This document shows positions 26,748 to 35,396 of a stretch of 35,850 bases of DNA, piece after piece (the first letter of the stretch is position 1; the number at the start of each line of letters is the position of its first letter). The translations under genes and the position numbers were made by a program. The stretch is from Gloeocapsopsis sp. IPPAS B-1203 (GTDB taxonomy: Bacteria; Cyanobacteriota; Cyanobacteriia; Cyanobacteriales; Chroococcidiopsidaceae), in assembly GCF_002749975.1 (NCBI RefSeq), contig NZ_PEIG01000026.1, positions 1 to 35,850 of the forward strand. Reading direction: 5' to 3'. The notes under the pieces were generated by a model. That model was not told the origin of the DNA. It was given only the letters and a program-made list of their open reading frames with translations, and made no database searches.

Positions 26748-27501
26748 CATATCCTAACGCTTGTAGCAGTTGTTTTAGCTTGATCAATCGGTTTCTTAGT
26801 GAGAGTACTACAATTTGGCAGCGAAGTTTCAGCCCGTTCTGAACCAACCTTACTAGATTTGGGAATTGCGACAAGCCTACTGCATGGCTTCGCTTACCGC
26901 AGCAGGAGGAATCAGTGGCTATGCCAAAGTCAAACCAAAAATCTCTCTAGCTTAGCTGTTACAGCAATTACTGTCGCGCTCATGCCACCAATTTGTGTTA
27001 TTGGCTTAGGTTTGTCTCAAGCAGATTGGTCACTTAGCTTAGGTGCAACTCTTCTGTACCTGACCAAGTTACTAGGAATTACCCTCTCGTGTATGCTAGT
27101 CTTTTTAACCACAGGTTGTATCTCACTACATCACGGGCGTAAAGCTCTCAGACAAACAATAATTTTTACCAGTCTACTTCTAATTCGCTTGGGTGGGAGC
27201 TTTATAAGATTGGTGCAGCGAGCCGAATTAGAAGCCCTCATACAGCAAGTGCTAGTGAACCGCACAATTACCTTCTTTGCGAGTGGAATTAATTAGCAGT
27301 GATGTCAACTGGGTAACTCAACCTCCTGAAGCCCGCTTGAATGTCCTGCGAGCAGGAACTTTAACACCAAACCAAGTTCGGCTTTGAGAAGATTTTGTCG
27401 CCAAAGAAACAGGTCAACGCTTCACCTTAATTTTTGTAGTTAGTCAAATTGAAGAAATCAGGGGAGGAAATGATGAACAATCTCCGACGGCGACTGAGTA
27501 A
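26748..27501 (+). pseudogene. Decayed DUF389 hydrophobic membrane-protein gene
   Basis: Fragments in two frames together spell the DUF389 (TIGR00341-like) membrane domain. LTLVAVVLA is followed by an in-frame TGA (26781-26783), then SIGFLVRVLQFGSEVSARSEP and TLLDLGIAT in the same frame. The +1 frame carries AGGISGYAKVKPKIS (about 26902-26946). The first frame resumes with LAVTAITVALMPP. A shift near 27275 leads to ELISSDVNWVTQPPEARLN, and a second stop, TGA (27385-27387), interrupts LTPNQVRL and EDFVAKETGQ. The N-terminal part of the usual protein is missing. The tail overlaps the start of the PerM-like gene, so the two were probably once one operon. The longest open frame, 26799-27296, begins at a GTG and should not be taken as an intact gene. 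Confidence 0.85.
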
Positions 27502-28492
27502 TTCTTTTATAATTCGCTTTCTTCTATTATTTGCCTTTGGTTGGGCACTTTTACAGCTTCTAGTTTATTTTGAAACAGTGATTGTCATTTTCACATTTGC
27601 AGCCATTTTAGCTGCTTTATTAAACTATCCTGTTCGCTGGTTGCGACGTTTTTTACCCCGCACAGCTGCCGTTATTTTAGTTTTCTTGGTAAGTCTCTTA
27701 ATAGTTATTGCTTTAGCAATCACTCTCGGTTTTGCAATACTGTCTCAAGGACAACAATTAATTAATAGAGTTCTTGAAATTAGTAACTCTGTAGGCTTTT
27801 CGTTAGAACAATTAGAGGCTTTCTTACAAACTCGTAATCTCCAACTAAATCTAGATGCTATTGGAGAGCAGATCAGAAATTTTGCCTTATCGGGCATTAC
27901 TTATATTCTCAACCTTTTAGGAACTTCACTAACCAATTTTATCAATTTTGTTTTAATTGCAGTTGTCACTCTTTTTATGCTGCTAAACGGAAAAAATGTT
28001 TGGCGTTTTGTGTTGAAAACTGTACCTGAAAGGTCACGCCAACACTTTGCTGATACAGTTGAGGAAAAGCTTTTAGGTTTTTTTAGAGGGCAATTAATTT
28101 TAATGTTATTTCTATCAACCTCTACTTTCTTAGTTTTTATCTTGCTCCAAGTTCCTTCCCCTTTAGTTTTATCCTTAATAATTGGAGTTATTGATGCAGT
28201 CCCAGGAATCGGTGCGACTTTAGGAATTGGTACTGTTTTTTTTATTTTATTAACTCAAGATGTTTTGCTTGCTTTCAAAGTCCTAGCAGCCTCAATTATA
28301 CTTCAGCAAATCCAAGATAATTTAATTTCGCCGCGAGTCATGCAAAACTCAGTCGATGTTAACCCTGTAGTTACATTTTTTGCTTTATTAGTCGGAGCAA
28401 GAATTGCTGGGCTGTTAGGTATTTTTCTAGCTGTTCCAGTTGCTGGTTTGATTGTCAGTTTGTTAGAAATTGATGAATTGAAAGGAGAATAG
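27473..28492 (+). CDS. AI-2E transporter family (PerM-like) membrane protein
   Basis: A 339-residue membrane protein of the AI-2E/PerM family with about eight TM segments. Family landmarks are FETVIVIFTFAAILAALLNYPVRWL near the start, LLNGKNVWRFVLKTVPERSR in the middle, and DAVPGIGATLGIG then LQQIQDNLISPRVM(Q)NSVDVNPVV in the C-terminal half. I chose the second ATG of an ATGATG pair (27473), 5 nt after the GGAGG at 27463-27467. An upstream in-frame TTG at 27449 lies inside the DUF389 remnant and is unlikely. Members export autoinducer-2, act as Na+/H+ antiporters, or are uncharacterised. The substrate here is unknown. Confidence 0.9.
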   Translation: MNNLRRRLSNSFIIRFLLLFAFGWALLQLLVYFETVIVIFTFAAILAALLNYPVRWLRRFLPRTAAVILVFLVSLLIVIALAITLGFAILSQGQQLINRVLEISNSVGFSLEQLEAFLQTRNLQLNLDAIGEQIRNFALSGITYILNLLGTSLTNFINFVLIAVVTLFMLLNGKNVWRFVLKTVPERSRQHFADTVEEKLLGFFRGQLILMLFLSTSTFLVFILLQVPSPLVLSLIIGVIDAVPGIGATLGIGTVFFILLTQDVLLAFKVLAASIILQQIQDNLISPRVMQNSVDVNPVVTFFALLVGARIAGLLGIFLAVPVAGLIVSLLEIDELKGE

Positions 28493-28955
28493 AGAGTCGC
28501 AGCTAACTTATGGCAGTTTGTAATATGTCATTAATAATATTTTTTAATGACGCTCAAGTAGATTAAATGGCAGATTAGAAACTCTTAAGTGTAAAAGTAA
28601 AAATATAGCTACGATCAAGCATTAGCTTTACGCTACGCTTACCTAAATTGAATGCTTCATGCAGCTCAATTTATTTTTACCTATATTGAAATACTTCCAC
28701 CTAAAGACAGGTGGCGGCTTCTCTCTGGGGAGAGTTGTTTGCGTATGTGCATTACCCAAAAATAAAAACGCGGATAGCAGATTATTCCTGATATTTGAGC
28801 AACTACGTAGTGAGTACCAGCGATAATCAGCCGAATTAGCGGCTTATCCTGATTGAGGTTAGCGAGAAATCTTGGTTTTCTAGATTCAACTAACGAAATC
28901 GCTCCCATCAACCTCAAGAAATTGCAACCTAAACAACTGACGCAGAAATCCTAAG
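28493..28955. other. Intergenic region with hairpins
   Basis: A 463-bp spacer downstream of the PerM-like gene. It holds an 8-bp inverted repeat, GTCATTAA/TTAATGAC (28527-28551, 9-nt loop), shortly after the stop, which may be terminator-like. Two adjacent hairpins follow: CCACCT/AGGTGG (28697-28714) and CTCTC/GAGAG (28721-28734). A 78-codon minus-strand frame (28681-28917) runs through here without recognisable similarity or a ribosome-binding site, so I do not call it a gene, although a mobile-element remnant is possible. Confidence 0.5.
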
Positions 28956-29987
28956 ATGCCAAAGTGGATTAGCCGCACAATTTATACATTAAGCGGGACA
29001 ACGTTTAGGCTCATTCTCTTAATGGCTGGACTACTCATGCTGTGGGGAATGCTGGCACCACTCAGTACAATTGTTTGGTGGCTTAACCAAACTGCCGAGA
29101 GTTTAAATTTGGCAGAAGAAGAAAAGCCGGATGTGCTACGTAAAGCTTCTATCACTTCCACCTCAGCCATCAATTGCTATATTGTGTTTTTGCCTGGTGT
29201 CGGGAACTTTTCACCCGATCAGATTACGCCTGGTGAAAAGTATTTTATCTATCAGCTTGCACAACGCCATTCTCAGTGTGTTGTTGTACGAGATGTGTTT
29301 CCTTACTCGGTATTTAACCAAGATCTTGGTAGTCAAGAATTATTAACTCCGTTGTGGGAAGCATCAAAAGAAAGCGATGGAATACTGCGTAATGTTTTAG
29401 TTCAAGTTCGTAATTTGTGGCGGTTTGCAATTTCTGCTGACGATCGCTATGGTCCAATTTATAACTTAAGCATTGCTCATACGATCGTAGACCGCATGAA
29501 TGCGGCATATCCGATCGCGCAATCTGATAGACCAATTAACTTAATTTTGATTAGTACGAGTGGTGGAACTCAAGTTGCCCTAGGTGCGACGGCTCACCTA
29601 AATGAATGGATCAATGCCCGCTTAACGGTAGTGTCGATCGGTGGCACATTTGAGGGCAGAGCCGGATTTAACGACGCAGAACACGTTTATCATCTGCAAG
29701 GAGATCGCGACTGGATTGCCGATCTTAGTCGAGTGGTCTTTCCCGCCCGCTGGAGTTGGACTGTGGGTTCTCCAGTGAATCAAGCCCGACGGCAAGGGCG
29801 TTACACTGTTTGCATTATTGGTTCTTACGAACACAGTGGAGCCGAAGGATATTTTGGCAACGAAATTTCACCTCATGGCATACCTTATGTTAAGCAAACT
29901 ATTGAGCAAGTCGATCAACTACCGATCTGGTCTATCGACCAACCCCTAATTTCCCAATGCCCTGTTCAGAAAATCTCTGAAAAGTGA
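28956..29987 (+). CDS. Membrane-anchored alpha/beta-hydrolase-like protein, uncharacterised
   Basis: A 343-residue protein with an N-terminal TM segment (about 17-40, FRLILLMAGLLMLWGMLAPLS). The remainder looks like an alpha/beta-hydrolase fold: a strand CYIVFLPGVGNF (oxyanion-loop-like), then LILISTSGGTQVALG around residues 193-207, resembling a nucleophile elbow (S-T-S-G-G-T in place of G-x-S-x-G). An acidic residue in HLQGDRDWIAD (about 250) and a late His in SYEHSGAEGYF (about 291) could complete a triad. These assignments are inference, and the exact GxSxG signature is absent. It is monocistronic and ends opposite the convergent bicA gene across a strong hairpin terminator. The substrate is unknown. 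Confidence 0.65.
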   Translation: MPKWISRTIYTLSGTTFRLILLMAGLLMLWGMLAPLSTIVWWLNQTAESLNLAEEEKPDVLRKASITSTSAINCYIVFLPGVGNFSPDQITPGEKYFIYQLAQRHSQCVVVRDVFPYSVFNQDLGSQELLTPLWEASKESDGILRNVLVQVRNLWRFAISADDRYGPIYNLSIAHTIVDRMNAAYPIAQSDRPINLILISTSGGTQVALGATAHLNEWINARLTVVSIGGTFEGRAGFNDAEHVYHLQGDRDWIADLSRVVFPARWSWTVGSPVNQARRQGRYTVCIIGSYEHSGAEGYFGNEISPHGIPYVKQTIEQVDQLPIWSIDQPLISQCPVQKISEK

Positions 29988-30339
29988 AGAGTGAGTATTT
30001 ATGCTCAAAAGAAAAGTGGTGTTATCGACAAATTAAATAAATTACGACTTGTTATCCTTTTGACTTAAACTGCAACCTAGCCCGTCTGGCGCATGATGAA
30101 AAAATCAGGTTAACAATGCTAGAGGCGTTAGCGAAGCTCGTGCATTAGGAGGCTTGCGCTTTAAAGACTAATGGTTGCGAGCCAAGTCGTTTGAGTTCAA
30201 TTCATCTCAGCTAGATAATGCTCCTAGCTAAACATTTTTTACCCAAAATCGTATGACAGTCCTTAAAGTGTCATTCAGCCTACTGCTAGTTTAGGTGAAG
30301 CGGATGTACACTTCAAATTGTGTGAGGAGTAATACGAAC
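29988..30339. other. Intergenic region before terminator
   Basis: About 350 bp with no acceptable reading frame. A short stretch near 30121-30160 (GGCGTTAGCGAAGCTCGTGC) resembles small dispersed cyanobacterial palindromic elements seen as variants at 10201, 22355, 24420 and 28626. No RNA gene is convincing. Confidence 0.45.
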
Positions 30340-30388
30340 AAAAAAGCTCTTGGGGTCGAAACACGGCAAGACTCCCAAGAGCTTTTTT
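30340..30388. terminator. Strong bidirectional intrinsic terminator
   Basis: A perfect 15-bp inverted repeat, AAAAAAGCTCTTGGG (30340-30354) and CCCAAGAGCTTTTTT (30374-30388), with a 19-nt loop. The stem is followed by T-runs on both strands, so it can terminate both the hydrolase-like gene (plus) and bicA (minus), which converge on it. Confidence 0.92.
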
Positions 30389-30472
30389 CACAACATAGCC
30401 TTAACAACGCAATTGCTTGTTGATTGCAATTTGTTGTCTATCAATAAAGATGATTAGCAACTAGGCGGCAAA

Positions 30473-32215
30473 CTACTGGGGCAGCGGCATATCGGTTGCA
30501 TCAGTTGAATATCCTTCAGAAGTACCATGACCAACTGCCAAGCGATCGCTTTGTACAGCACCTTTTCCTGAACGATAAACAAGCTCAACTGCTTGTCGCA
30601 AGGCTTCTACGCGGTCCGTTGTGACATTTTGGGGAGGTATGAGATTAAATATACCCAAGCGTTCTAGTCGGAGCTTAATCTTGTCAGTCGCACCAACGAT
30701 AAAGACTTGGCGCCCTTGATCAACCGCATCTTTAATGGCATTTTCGATTGCCAATGAAGCTGTTACACCTAATATTGGTACATCACTTAAATCTAGAATG
30801 AGAACATCGTGGTCTTGCATTGCAGTATGTTCGCGGGCGATCGCTTTCGACAATCCAAAAATCATTGGTCCACTTAGGTAGAACAGCAATACGCGATTAT
30901 TGGCTTGCTCAAGTAACTGCTTTTCTTCGGGATTGAGAACAATATCATCATCCGTATCACTAATTACTTTGACATCTTTCTCGCGGTATTGCGAAAGTCG
31001 TTCGATCGTAAGGATATTTGCAATAAATACACCAACTCCCACTGCGACAATCAAGTCAACAAATACAGTGAGGAACAATACCCCGTACATAATCAGCGTT
31101 CCTTTCACAGAAACGTGATGCGCGCGCTTGAGGAAACTCCAATCAAGAATATCAATTCCCACCTTCAGCGCAATTCCTGCAAGTACTGCCATTGGAATCG
31201 GTTGTGTTAAACTTGCTGCCCCTAATACGACAACGAGTAAAATGATTGCACGAGTTAATCCTGATACTGCTGTTCTCGCACCAGCTTGAATATTAACCAC
31301 CGTACCCATCGTTGCGCCTGCGCCTGGTAAGCCCCCGCATAGCCCAGAAACCATGTTGGCAATACCTTGACCAATAAGTTCTTTATCAGAGTTGTGTTGC
31401 GTGCGTGTAATGCTATCTGCAATCACAGCGGTGAGTAGAGTATCAATACAGCCCAGCATCCCTAACACGACACCATCGATTGCCATCGTTGTTATTTGTC
31501 CGGCACTAAAGACGGGCATTTGCAATTGTGGCAATCCTGTAGGAATCTCACCGATGCGGCGGATATCAACTCCTTGAAAGAAGATTAAAGATACCACTGT
31601 TCCGACAATCAATGCAACAAGTTGCGGTGGGACAATGCGCTTAAATTTGCGTGGCATGAAAAACAGAATTGCCAAACTCAGCGCCCCTAATATGGCTTCG
31701 GCAGGATTAATATTTGACAACAACTGCGGTAAGCTTTGCACTGTACCAAGGACGCCACCTTTGGGAGCCGCTTGTCCTACAAAGGGAGCAATCTGCAAAA
31801 TAATTAGGATCACTCCAATACCGGACATAAAGCCTGAAATCACGCTATAGGGCATTAACGTGATGTATTTCCCTAGCTTGAATATACCAAAGAGGATCTG
31901 AAACAACCCCGCCAGCATGACGACAGTAAACGCCATTGCCAAGCCATTTTCTGGATCTCTCGCGACCAGAGTTGCGATAATCCCAGTTATAACTACGGTC
32001 ATTGGGCCGGTTGGCTCAGAAATCAGCGTCGGTGTACCGCCAAATAGTGCCGCGAAAAAGCCGACGCAAACAGCACCATAAAGCCCTGCCTGCGCACCTG
32101 CGCCTGAGGCAACGCCGAATGCCAATGCCAGAGGCAATGACACAATTGCAGCAGTGACTCCACCGAATAAATCACCGCGTAAGTTGCGAAAATGGATACG
32201 ATTGGTTAATTGCAT
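30473..32215 (-). CDS. bicA: SulP-family bicarbonate transporter BicA
   Basis: A 580-residue SulP/SLC26-type transporter closely resembling cyanobacterial BicA, the low-affinity, high-flux Na+-dependent HCO3- importer of the plasma membrane that feeds the CO2-concentrating mechanism. Similarity starts at the first residues (MQLTNRIHFRNLRGDLFGG) and includes GGTPTLISEPTGPMTVV, SGFMSGIGVILIILQ, MLGCIDTLLTA and GAGATMGTVVNIQ. The membrane domain takes up about residues 1-420. A cytoplasmic STAS domain (about 440-550) contains LFYLSGPMIFG and LILDLSDVPILGVTASLA. The length is similar to that of known BicA. It is transcribed away from the pfkB-like kinase across a 526-bp AT-rich region. That it is BicA rather than another SulP rests on remembered sequence similarity. 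Confidence 0.92.
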   Translation of the reverse strand: MQLTNRIHFRNLRGDLFGGVTAAIVSLPLALAFGVASGAGAQAGLYGAVCVGFFAALFGGTPTLISEPTGPMTVVITGIIATLVARDPENGLAMAFTVVMLAGLFQILFGIFKLGKYITLMPYSVISGFMSGIGVILIILQIAPFVGQAAPKGGVLGTVQSLPQLLSNINPAEAILGALSLAILFFMPRKFKRIVPPQLVALIVGTVVSLIFFQGVDIRRIGEIPTGLPQLQMPVFSAGQITTMAIDGVVLGMLGCIDTLLTAVIADSITRTQHNSDKELIGQGIANMVSGLCGGLPGAGATMGTVVNIQAGARTAVSGLTRAIILLVVVLGAASLTQPIPMAVLAGIALKVGIDILDWSFLKRAHHVSVKGTLIMYGVLFLTVFVDLIVAVGVGVFIANILTIERLSQYREKDVKVISDTDDDIVLNPEEKQLLEQANNRVLLFYLSGPMIFGLSKAIAREHTAMQDHDVLILDLSDVPILGVTASLAIENAIKDAVDQGRQVFIVGATDKIKLRLERLGIFNLIPPQNVTTDRVEALRQAVELVYRSGKGAVQSDRLAVGHGTSEGYSTDATDMPLPQ

Positions 32216-32741
32216 TCTTAGGCTATGTTATGGATGAATCAAAGTGTTTCTATGCAAGTATCAAACAAGAAATACACAGAACTTCTTGCACTATTTACGC
32301 ATGATTAAATGTATAAATAGTTGACTCGGATAAGCTAAAAAATCACAAGCTAAAACGTGCTAGTAAAAGTAGTGAGTATGCTCCTTAAGGAATAAAAGAA
32401 TATGCTCAAGCGGTACGTTAAACAATAGAATACAGCTTTTACTGCAGATTTAGTTAAGTCTATGTCACTAATTATTAAAGGAATATTAAATCTTGTAAAT
32501 AGATAAATCTCTATGGATTTTAGTTATAGTACAAACAAAATTTAACTATAATTTAAATTAATGATTTTCATTAAATAGAAAGTTCAGTGAATAATCAAGT
32601 TTAACAACTTGGTGCATTGTGGATGCGTGCAATGACAGCCGCGACCAAATGGTTATGCAATCTAAATTGCAGTAGCGATCGCACTTAAGCGCAAATCTCT
32701 CCTATGCTGGTAGAAGTCAGAGTTAATAGCTGTAAGAACCG
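32216..32741. promoter_or_regulatory. Divergent promoter region bicA / PfkB kinase
   Basis: A long 526-bp, very AT-rich spacer between divergent genes. A 7-bp inverted repeat, TTAATGA-TTT-TCATTAA, lies at 32558-32574. The 19 bp at 32557-32575 match the E. coli Fur-box consensus at 13 positions by my count, which is suggestive but weak. A short minus-strand frame (32662-32862) is a shadow. I cannot assign -10/-35 boxes with confidence. Confidence 0.4.
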
Positions 32742-33740
32742 ATGACGAATCCGCGTGTATTGTGCCTAGGGGAAATTTTATTCGATTGCCTTGCCGATCA
32801 AATTGGGCGATCGCTTGAAGAAGTCGAATCATGGACACCATACCCTGGAGGCGCACCGGCAAATGTCGCGTGTAGTTTAGTCAAGTTGGGCACGCCATCA
32901 GGATTTGTGGGTTGTGTAGGCGAAGACGAACCTGGAAATGCACTTGTGCAGCTATTACAAGATGTAGGTGTGGATACGACAGGAATACAACGTCACTCTA
33001 CCGCGCCGACGCGACAGGTTTATGTAGTACGTTCAGAATCAGGCGATCGCACGTTTGCTGGCTTTGGTGAGTTCAAAACTGAAGAATTTGCAGATACGTA
33101 CCTGCAAGCCGATAAGTTACCTGTTCAGCTATTTGAAAACGCAGATTTCCTTGTGCTAGGAACTTTGGAACTAGCTTATCCTGAAAGTCGTGCTAGTGTG
33201 TTTCGTGCTTTGGACTTGGCAGAAGAGTACAATGTCAAAGTTATCTTAGATGTAAACTGGCGTCCGGTATTTTGGGATAGTGAAGAGACTGCAGTGCAAA
33301 TTATTCCCAAACTCTACGATCGCATCGATTTTCTTAAGCTGTCTGAAGAAGAGGCTGAATTGTTGTTTAATACTCTTGATCCAGGAGCAATTAACTATCG
33401 TCTGGAATCGATTGAAGGCGTATTAATCACTGCAGGTGAAAATGGCTGTGCTTATTGTTTAGGAGAAAATGAAGGTAAAGTACCAAGTTTTCCTGTCAAA
33501 GTTGTCGATACAACAGGTGCAGGAGATAGTTTCCTAGCAGCATTTGTTCACCAGCTAAATCAACAAGGTATCAGTAGCTTGCAAGATTCAGATGTTGCCA
33601 AATATGTTGTGAAGTATGCCAATGCAGCAGGGGCATTAACAACAACAAAACCAGGCGCGATCGCCTCACAACCAAGCAACACCGAAGTAGAATCTTTTCT
33701 CGCAACTAACTCAATTGACTCCGAAAGCGATTCACACTAA
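32742..33740 (+). CDS. PfkB-family carbohydrate kinase (fructokinase-like)
   Basis: A 332-residue ribokinase/PfkB-family sugar kinase. The substrate-side signature PGGAPANVACSLVKLG (35-50) and the C-terminal signature DTTGAGDSF (256-264, catalytic base D262, anion-hole GAGD) are both intact. VLCLGEILFDCLAD at the start and LDVNWRPVFW near the middle are typical of plant and cyanobacterial fructokinases, which make fructose-6-phosphate from fructose and ATP. The fructose specificity is by resemblance. The last 35 bp overlap the end of the convergent ABC permease gene. Confidence 0.9.
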   Translation: MTNPRVLCLGEILFDCLADQIGRSLEEVESWTPYPGGAPANVACSLVKLGTPSGFVGCVGEDEPGNALVQLLQDVGVDTTGIQRHSTAPTRQVYVVRSESGDRTFAGFGEFKTEEFADTYLQADKLPVQLFENADFLVLGTLELAYPESRASVFRALDLAEEYNVKVILDVNWRPVFWDSEETAVQIIPKLYDRIDFLKLSEEEAELLFNTLDPGAINYRLESIEGVLITAGENGCAYCLGENEGKVPSFPVKVVDTTGAGDSFLAAFVHQLNQQGISSLQDSDVAKYVVKYANAAGALTTTKPGAIASQPSNTEVESFLATNSIDSESDSH

Positions 33741-34830
33741 CCGTTAGTAAAACGACAACAAAAGTGAAGAGCGCAAGTACATGAGGGAATAAAATATCTA
33801 TACCAACGCCTTTGAGCAGAATCCCGCGTGAGATGGCGACAAAGTGACGTAGGGGATTGAGTAGGGAAAGGTATTGAAAGAAAACTGGCATACTTTCAAT
33901 CGGTGCGATCGCCCCTGAAAGTTGAATCAGCGGTAAATTGATAAAGAACGAAGTTAAGACTACTTGTTGCTGGTTTTTTGCCAAAGTCGCTAACATCAAA
34001 CCAACACCAATTCCTACAAATAGATAAAGTCCCCCAAGCGCTAGAAATAACAATAAGCTCCCTTGTAGGGGTACTCTAAAAACGATACGAGCCACACTGA
34101 GTGCTAATATTATATCTCCCATCAAAAGTACAAATAATGGGGCAATTTTTGCTAATAGAATTTCCCAAGCATCAGCAGGAGTCATGAGTAATTGTTCAAG
34201 CGTTCCTGAATCTTTTTCACGCACCAATGTAGTAGAGGAAACAAGCGTACTCGTGAGTGTAATGACAGTTCCTAGTACTCCTGGAACTAAAAACCAACTA
34301 CTCAATAACCCAGGATTGTAGAAAAAAACACTTTGTGCTTGTACCAGAGGTGGTGCAGGATTTTCATCTAAACTACGGCTGTACTGGTTAATAATCTGAG
34401 CAGCATAACCGCTAGCAATTCCTGCTGTATTTGCATCAACTCCATCAATAAAAATTTGTACTTCAGCCGTTTTATTTTGTGCTAAGTCTCGATTAAATCT
34501 TGGAGGAATCACTAACCCTGCTGTAATTTGCCCCAGGCGCACTTGTTGAGCAATCTCCTCTTGACTGAGACTATAATTGTGAGGAATAAAGATTTGGTTT
34601 TCTGTTAAGGCAGCAACTAACTCGCGGCTTTCATAAGTATTCGCATAGTCTACGATTCCTAGTTTCAGGTTTTGCACATCCGCATTCAGTGCAAAGCCAA
34701 AGATCAGAAGTTGTATTGTTGGTGGAAAAAGTAGTAAAAAAAGGAGTTGTTTATTTCTTAATATCTGATTAACTTCTTTAATACATAATGCCCAAAAACG
34801 ACTTTCTAGAAGATACTTGATAAGTTTCAT
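33706..34830 (-). CDS. ABC-2 type transporter permease (YbhS/YhhJ-like)
   Basis: A 374-residue permease. It has an N-terminal TM (about 25-45), a large external region (about 46-170) with IVDYANTYESRELV and GLVIPPRFNRDL, then five TMs containing LVREKDSGTLEQLLMTPADAWEILLAKI and PLIQLSGAIAPIESMP, matching the YbhS/YhhJ/DrrB-like class. These normally pair with an ATPase (YbhF-type) and often an HlyD-like protein encoded just upstream. Here the upstream side (34831 onward) has no such gene, only spacer and mobile-element debris. The gene therefore looks orphaned, though the reading frame is intact. Its 3' end overlaps the convergent sugar kinase gene by 35 bp. Confidence 0.9.
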   Translation of the reverse strand: MKLIKYLLESRFWALCIKEVNQILRNKQLLFLLLFPPTIQLLIFGFALNADVQNLKLGIVDYANTYESRELVAALTENQIFIPHNYSLSQEEIAQQVRLGQITAGLVIPPRFNRDLAQNKTAEVQIFIDGVDANTAGIASGYAAQIINQYSRSLDENPAPPLVQAQSVFFYNPGLLSSWFLVPGVLGTVITLTSTLVSSTTLVREKDSGTLEQLLMTPADAWEILLAKIAPLFVLLMGDIILALSVARIVFRVPLQGSLLLFLALGGLYLFVGIGVGLMLATLAKNQQQVVLTSFFINLPLIQLSGAIAPIESMPVFFQYLSLLNPLRHFVAISRGILLKGVGIDILFPHVLALFTFVVVLLTVSVNRFRSQLS

Positions 34831-35050
34831 TTTTTAAAACTAATTGATTGATTGAACTCATTTTTGTTTCACCTTGATAACAATCTTAAATTATTTACCA
34901 AAATATCTGTTTATTACTTTTCTTTGCTTTTTTATGGTTTGCTCTAGAACAAATATAATAACATTTATCAATTTAGTTCTTTAAGTAAAAGCATCCTTTT
35001 ATCATTTCTTATGGAATTATCTTTTCTATACAGGAGTTGAACTACAAGCT
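34831..35050. other. AT-rich spacer upstream of orphan permease
   Basis: About 220 bp, strongly T-rich, with no open frame or repeat that I can support. It lies between the permease start and the degraded integrase and may contain the permease promoter. Confidence 0.4.
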
Positions 35051-35396
35051 TCATCTGCCATATAAGTGAGAAATGACACGCTGTACCTCATCGGAAGTTA
35101 ATACACTAGGCAAGTAGCGCGATCGCTTCGCTCGAACTGCATCAATACCCACTAACTCTTGTTGCAAGACAACTTGGTAAAGGAAAATGATGGCATTGAG
35201 TGCTTGGTTCTAAGTGGTTGCTGCGACTTGTTCGTTTACTGCCAAATGCGTTAAGAACTGCGTTACCTCGGCTGTACTCATCTCGTTAGGATGGGCGAAT
35301 CCAGTAAACCTAGGTTTTCTTAGTGCTATGGGAGTAATGCTTGACTCGAATTGCATCACGTACTTGGTCGAGCAGCTTTCGGGGACAAGGCTCCAT
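35051..35396 (-). pseudogene. Truncated integron-type tyrosine recombinase (IntI-like)
   Basis: Read on the minus strand, this is the N-terminal half of an integron integrase-like protein. It opens MEPCPRKLLDQVRDAIRVKH and SHSTKKT, hits TAG (35312-35310) where the family has a Tyr, and continues VYWIR. After a deletion and frame change it reads HPNEMSTAEVTQFLTHLAV, NEQVAATT, a TAG (35212-35210), NQALNAIIFLYQVVLQQEL and RSRYLPSVLTSDEVQRVISH, then stops at TGA (35053-35051). The catalytic domain with the Arg-His-Arg-Tyr residues is missing. The family has an N-terminal SAM-like core-binding domain with exactly these segments. It is clearly non-functional. An antisense plus-strand frame (35214-35411) is a shadow of it. 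Confidence 0.85.

Noticed and set aside
26799-27296. 165-residue open frame as an intact gene
   Set aside because: DUF389 similarity moves out of frame and back, and continues upstream and downstream past stops, so it is part of a pseudogene.
28681-28917. 78-codon minus-strand frame overlapping two hairpins
   Set aside because: No similarity I can name and no clear start signal; it might be a mobile-element remnant but there is not enough to claim it.
30170-30215. tRNA T-arm-like string (GAGTTCAATTC) downstream of the hydrolase-like gene
   Set aside because: The flanking bases do not form the T stem and no acceptor or anticodon arm could be found.
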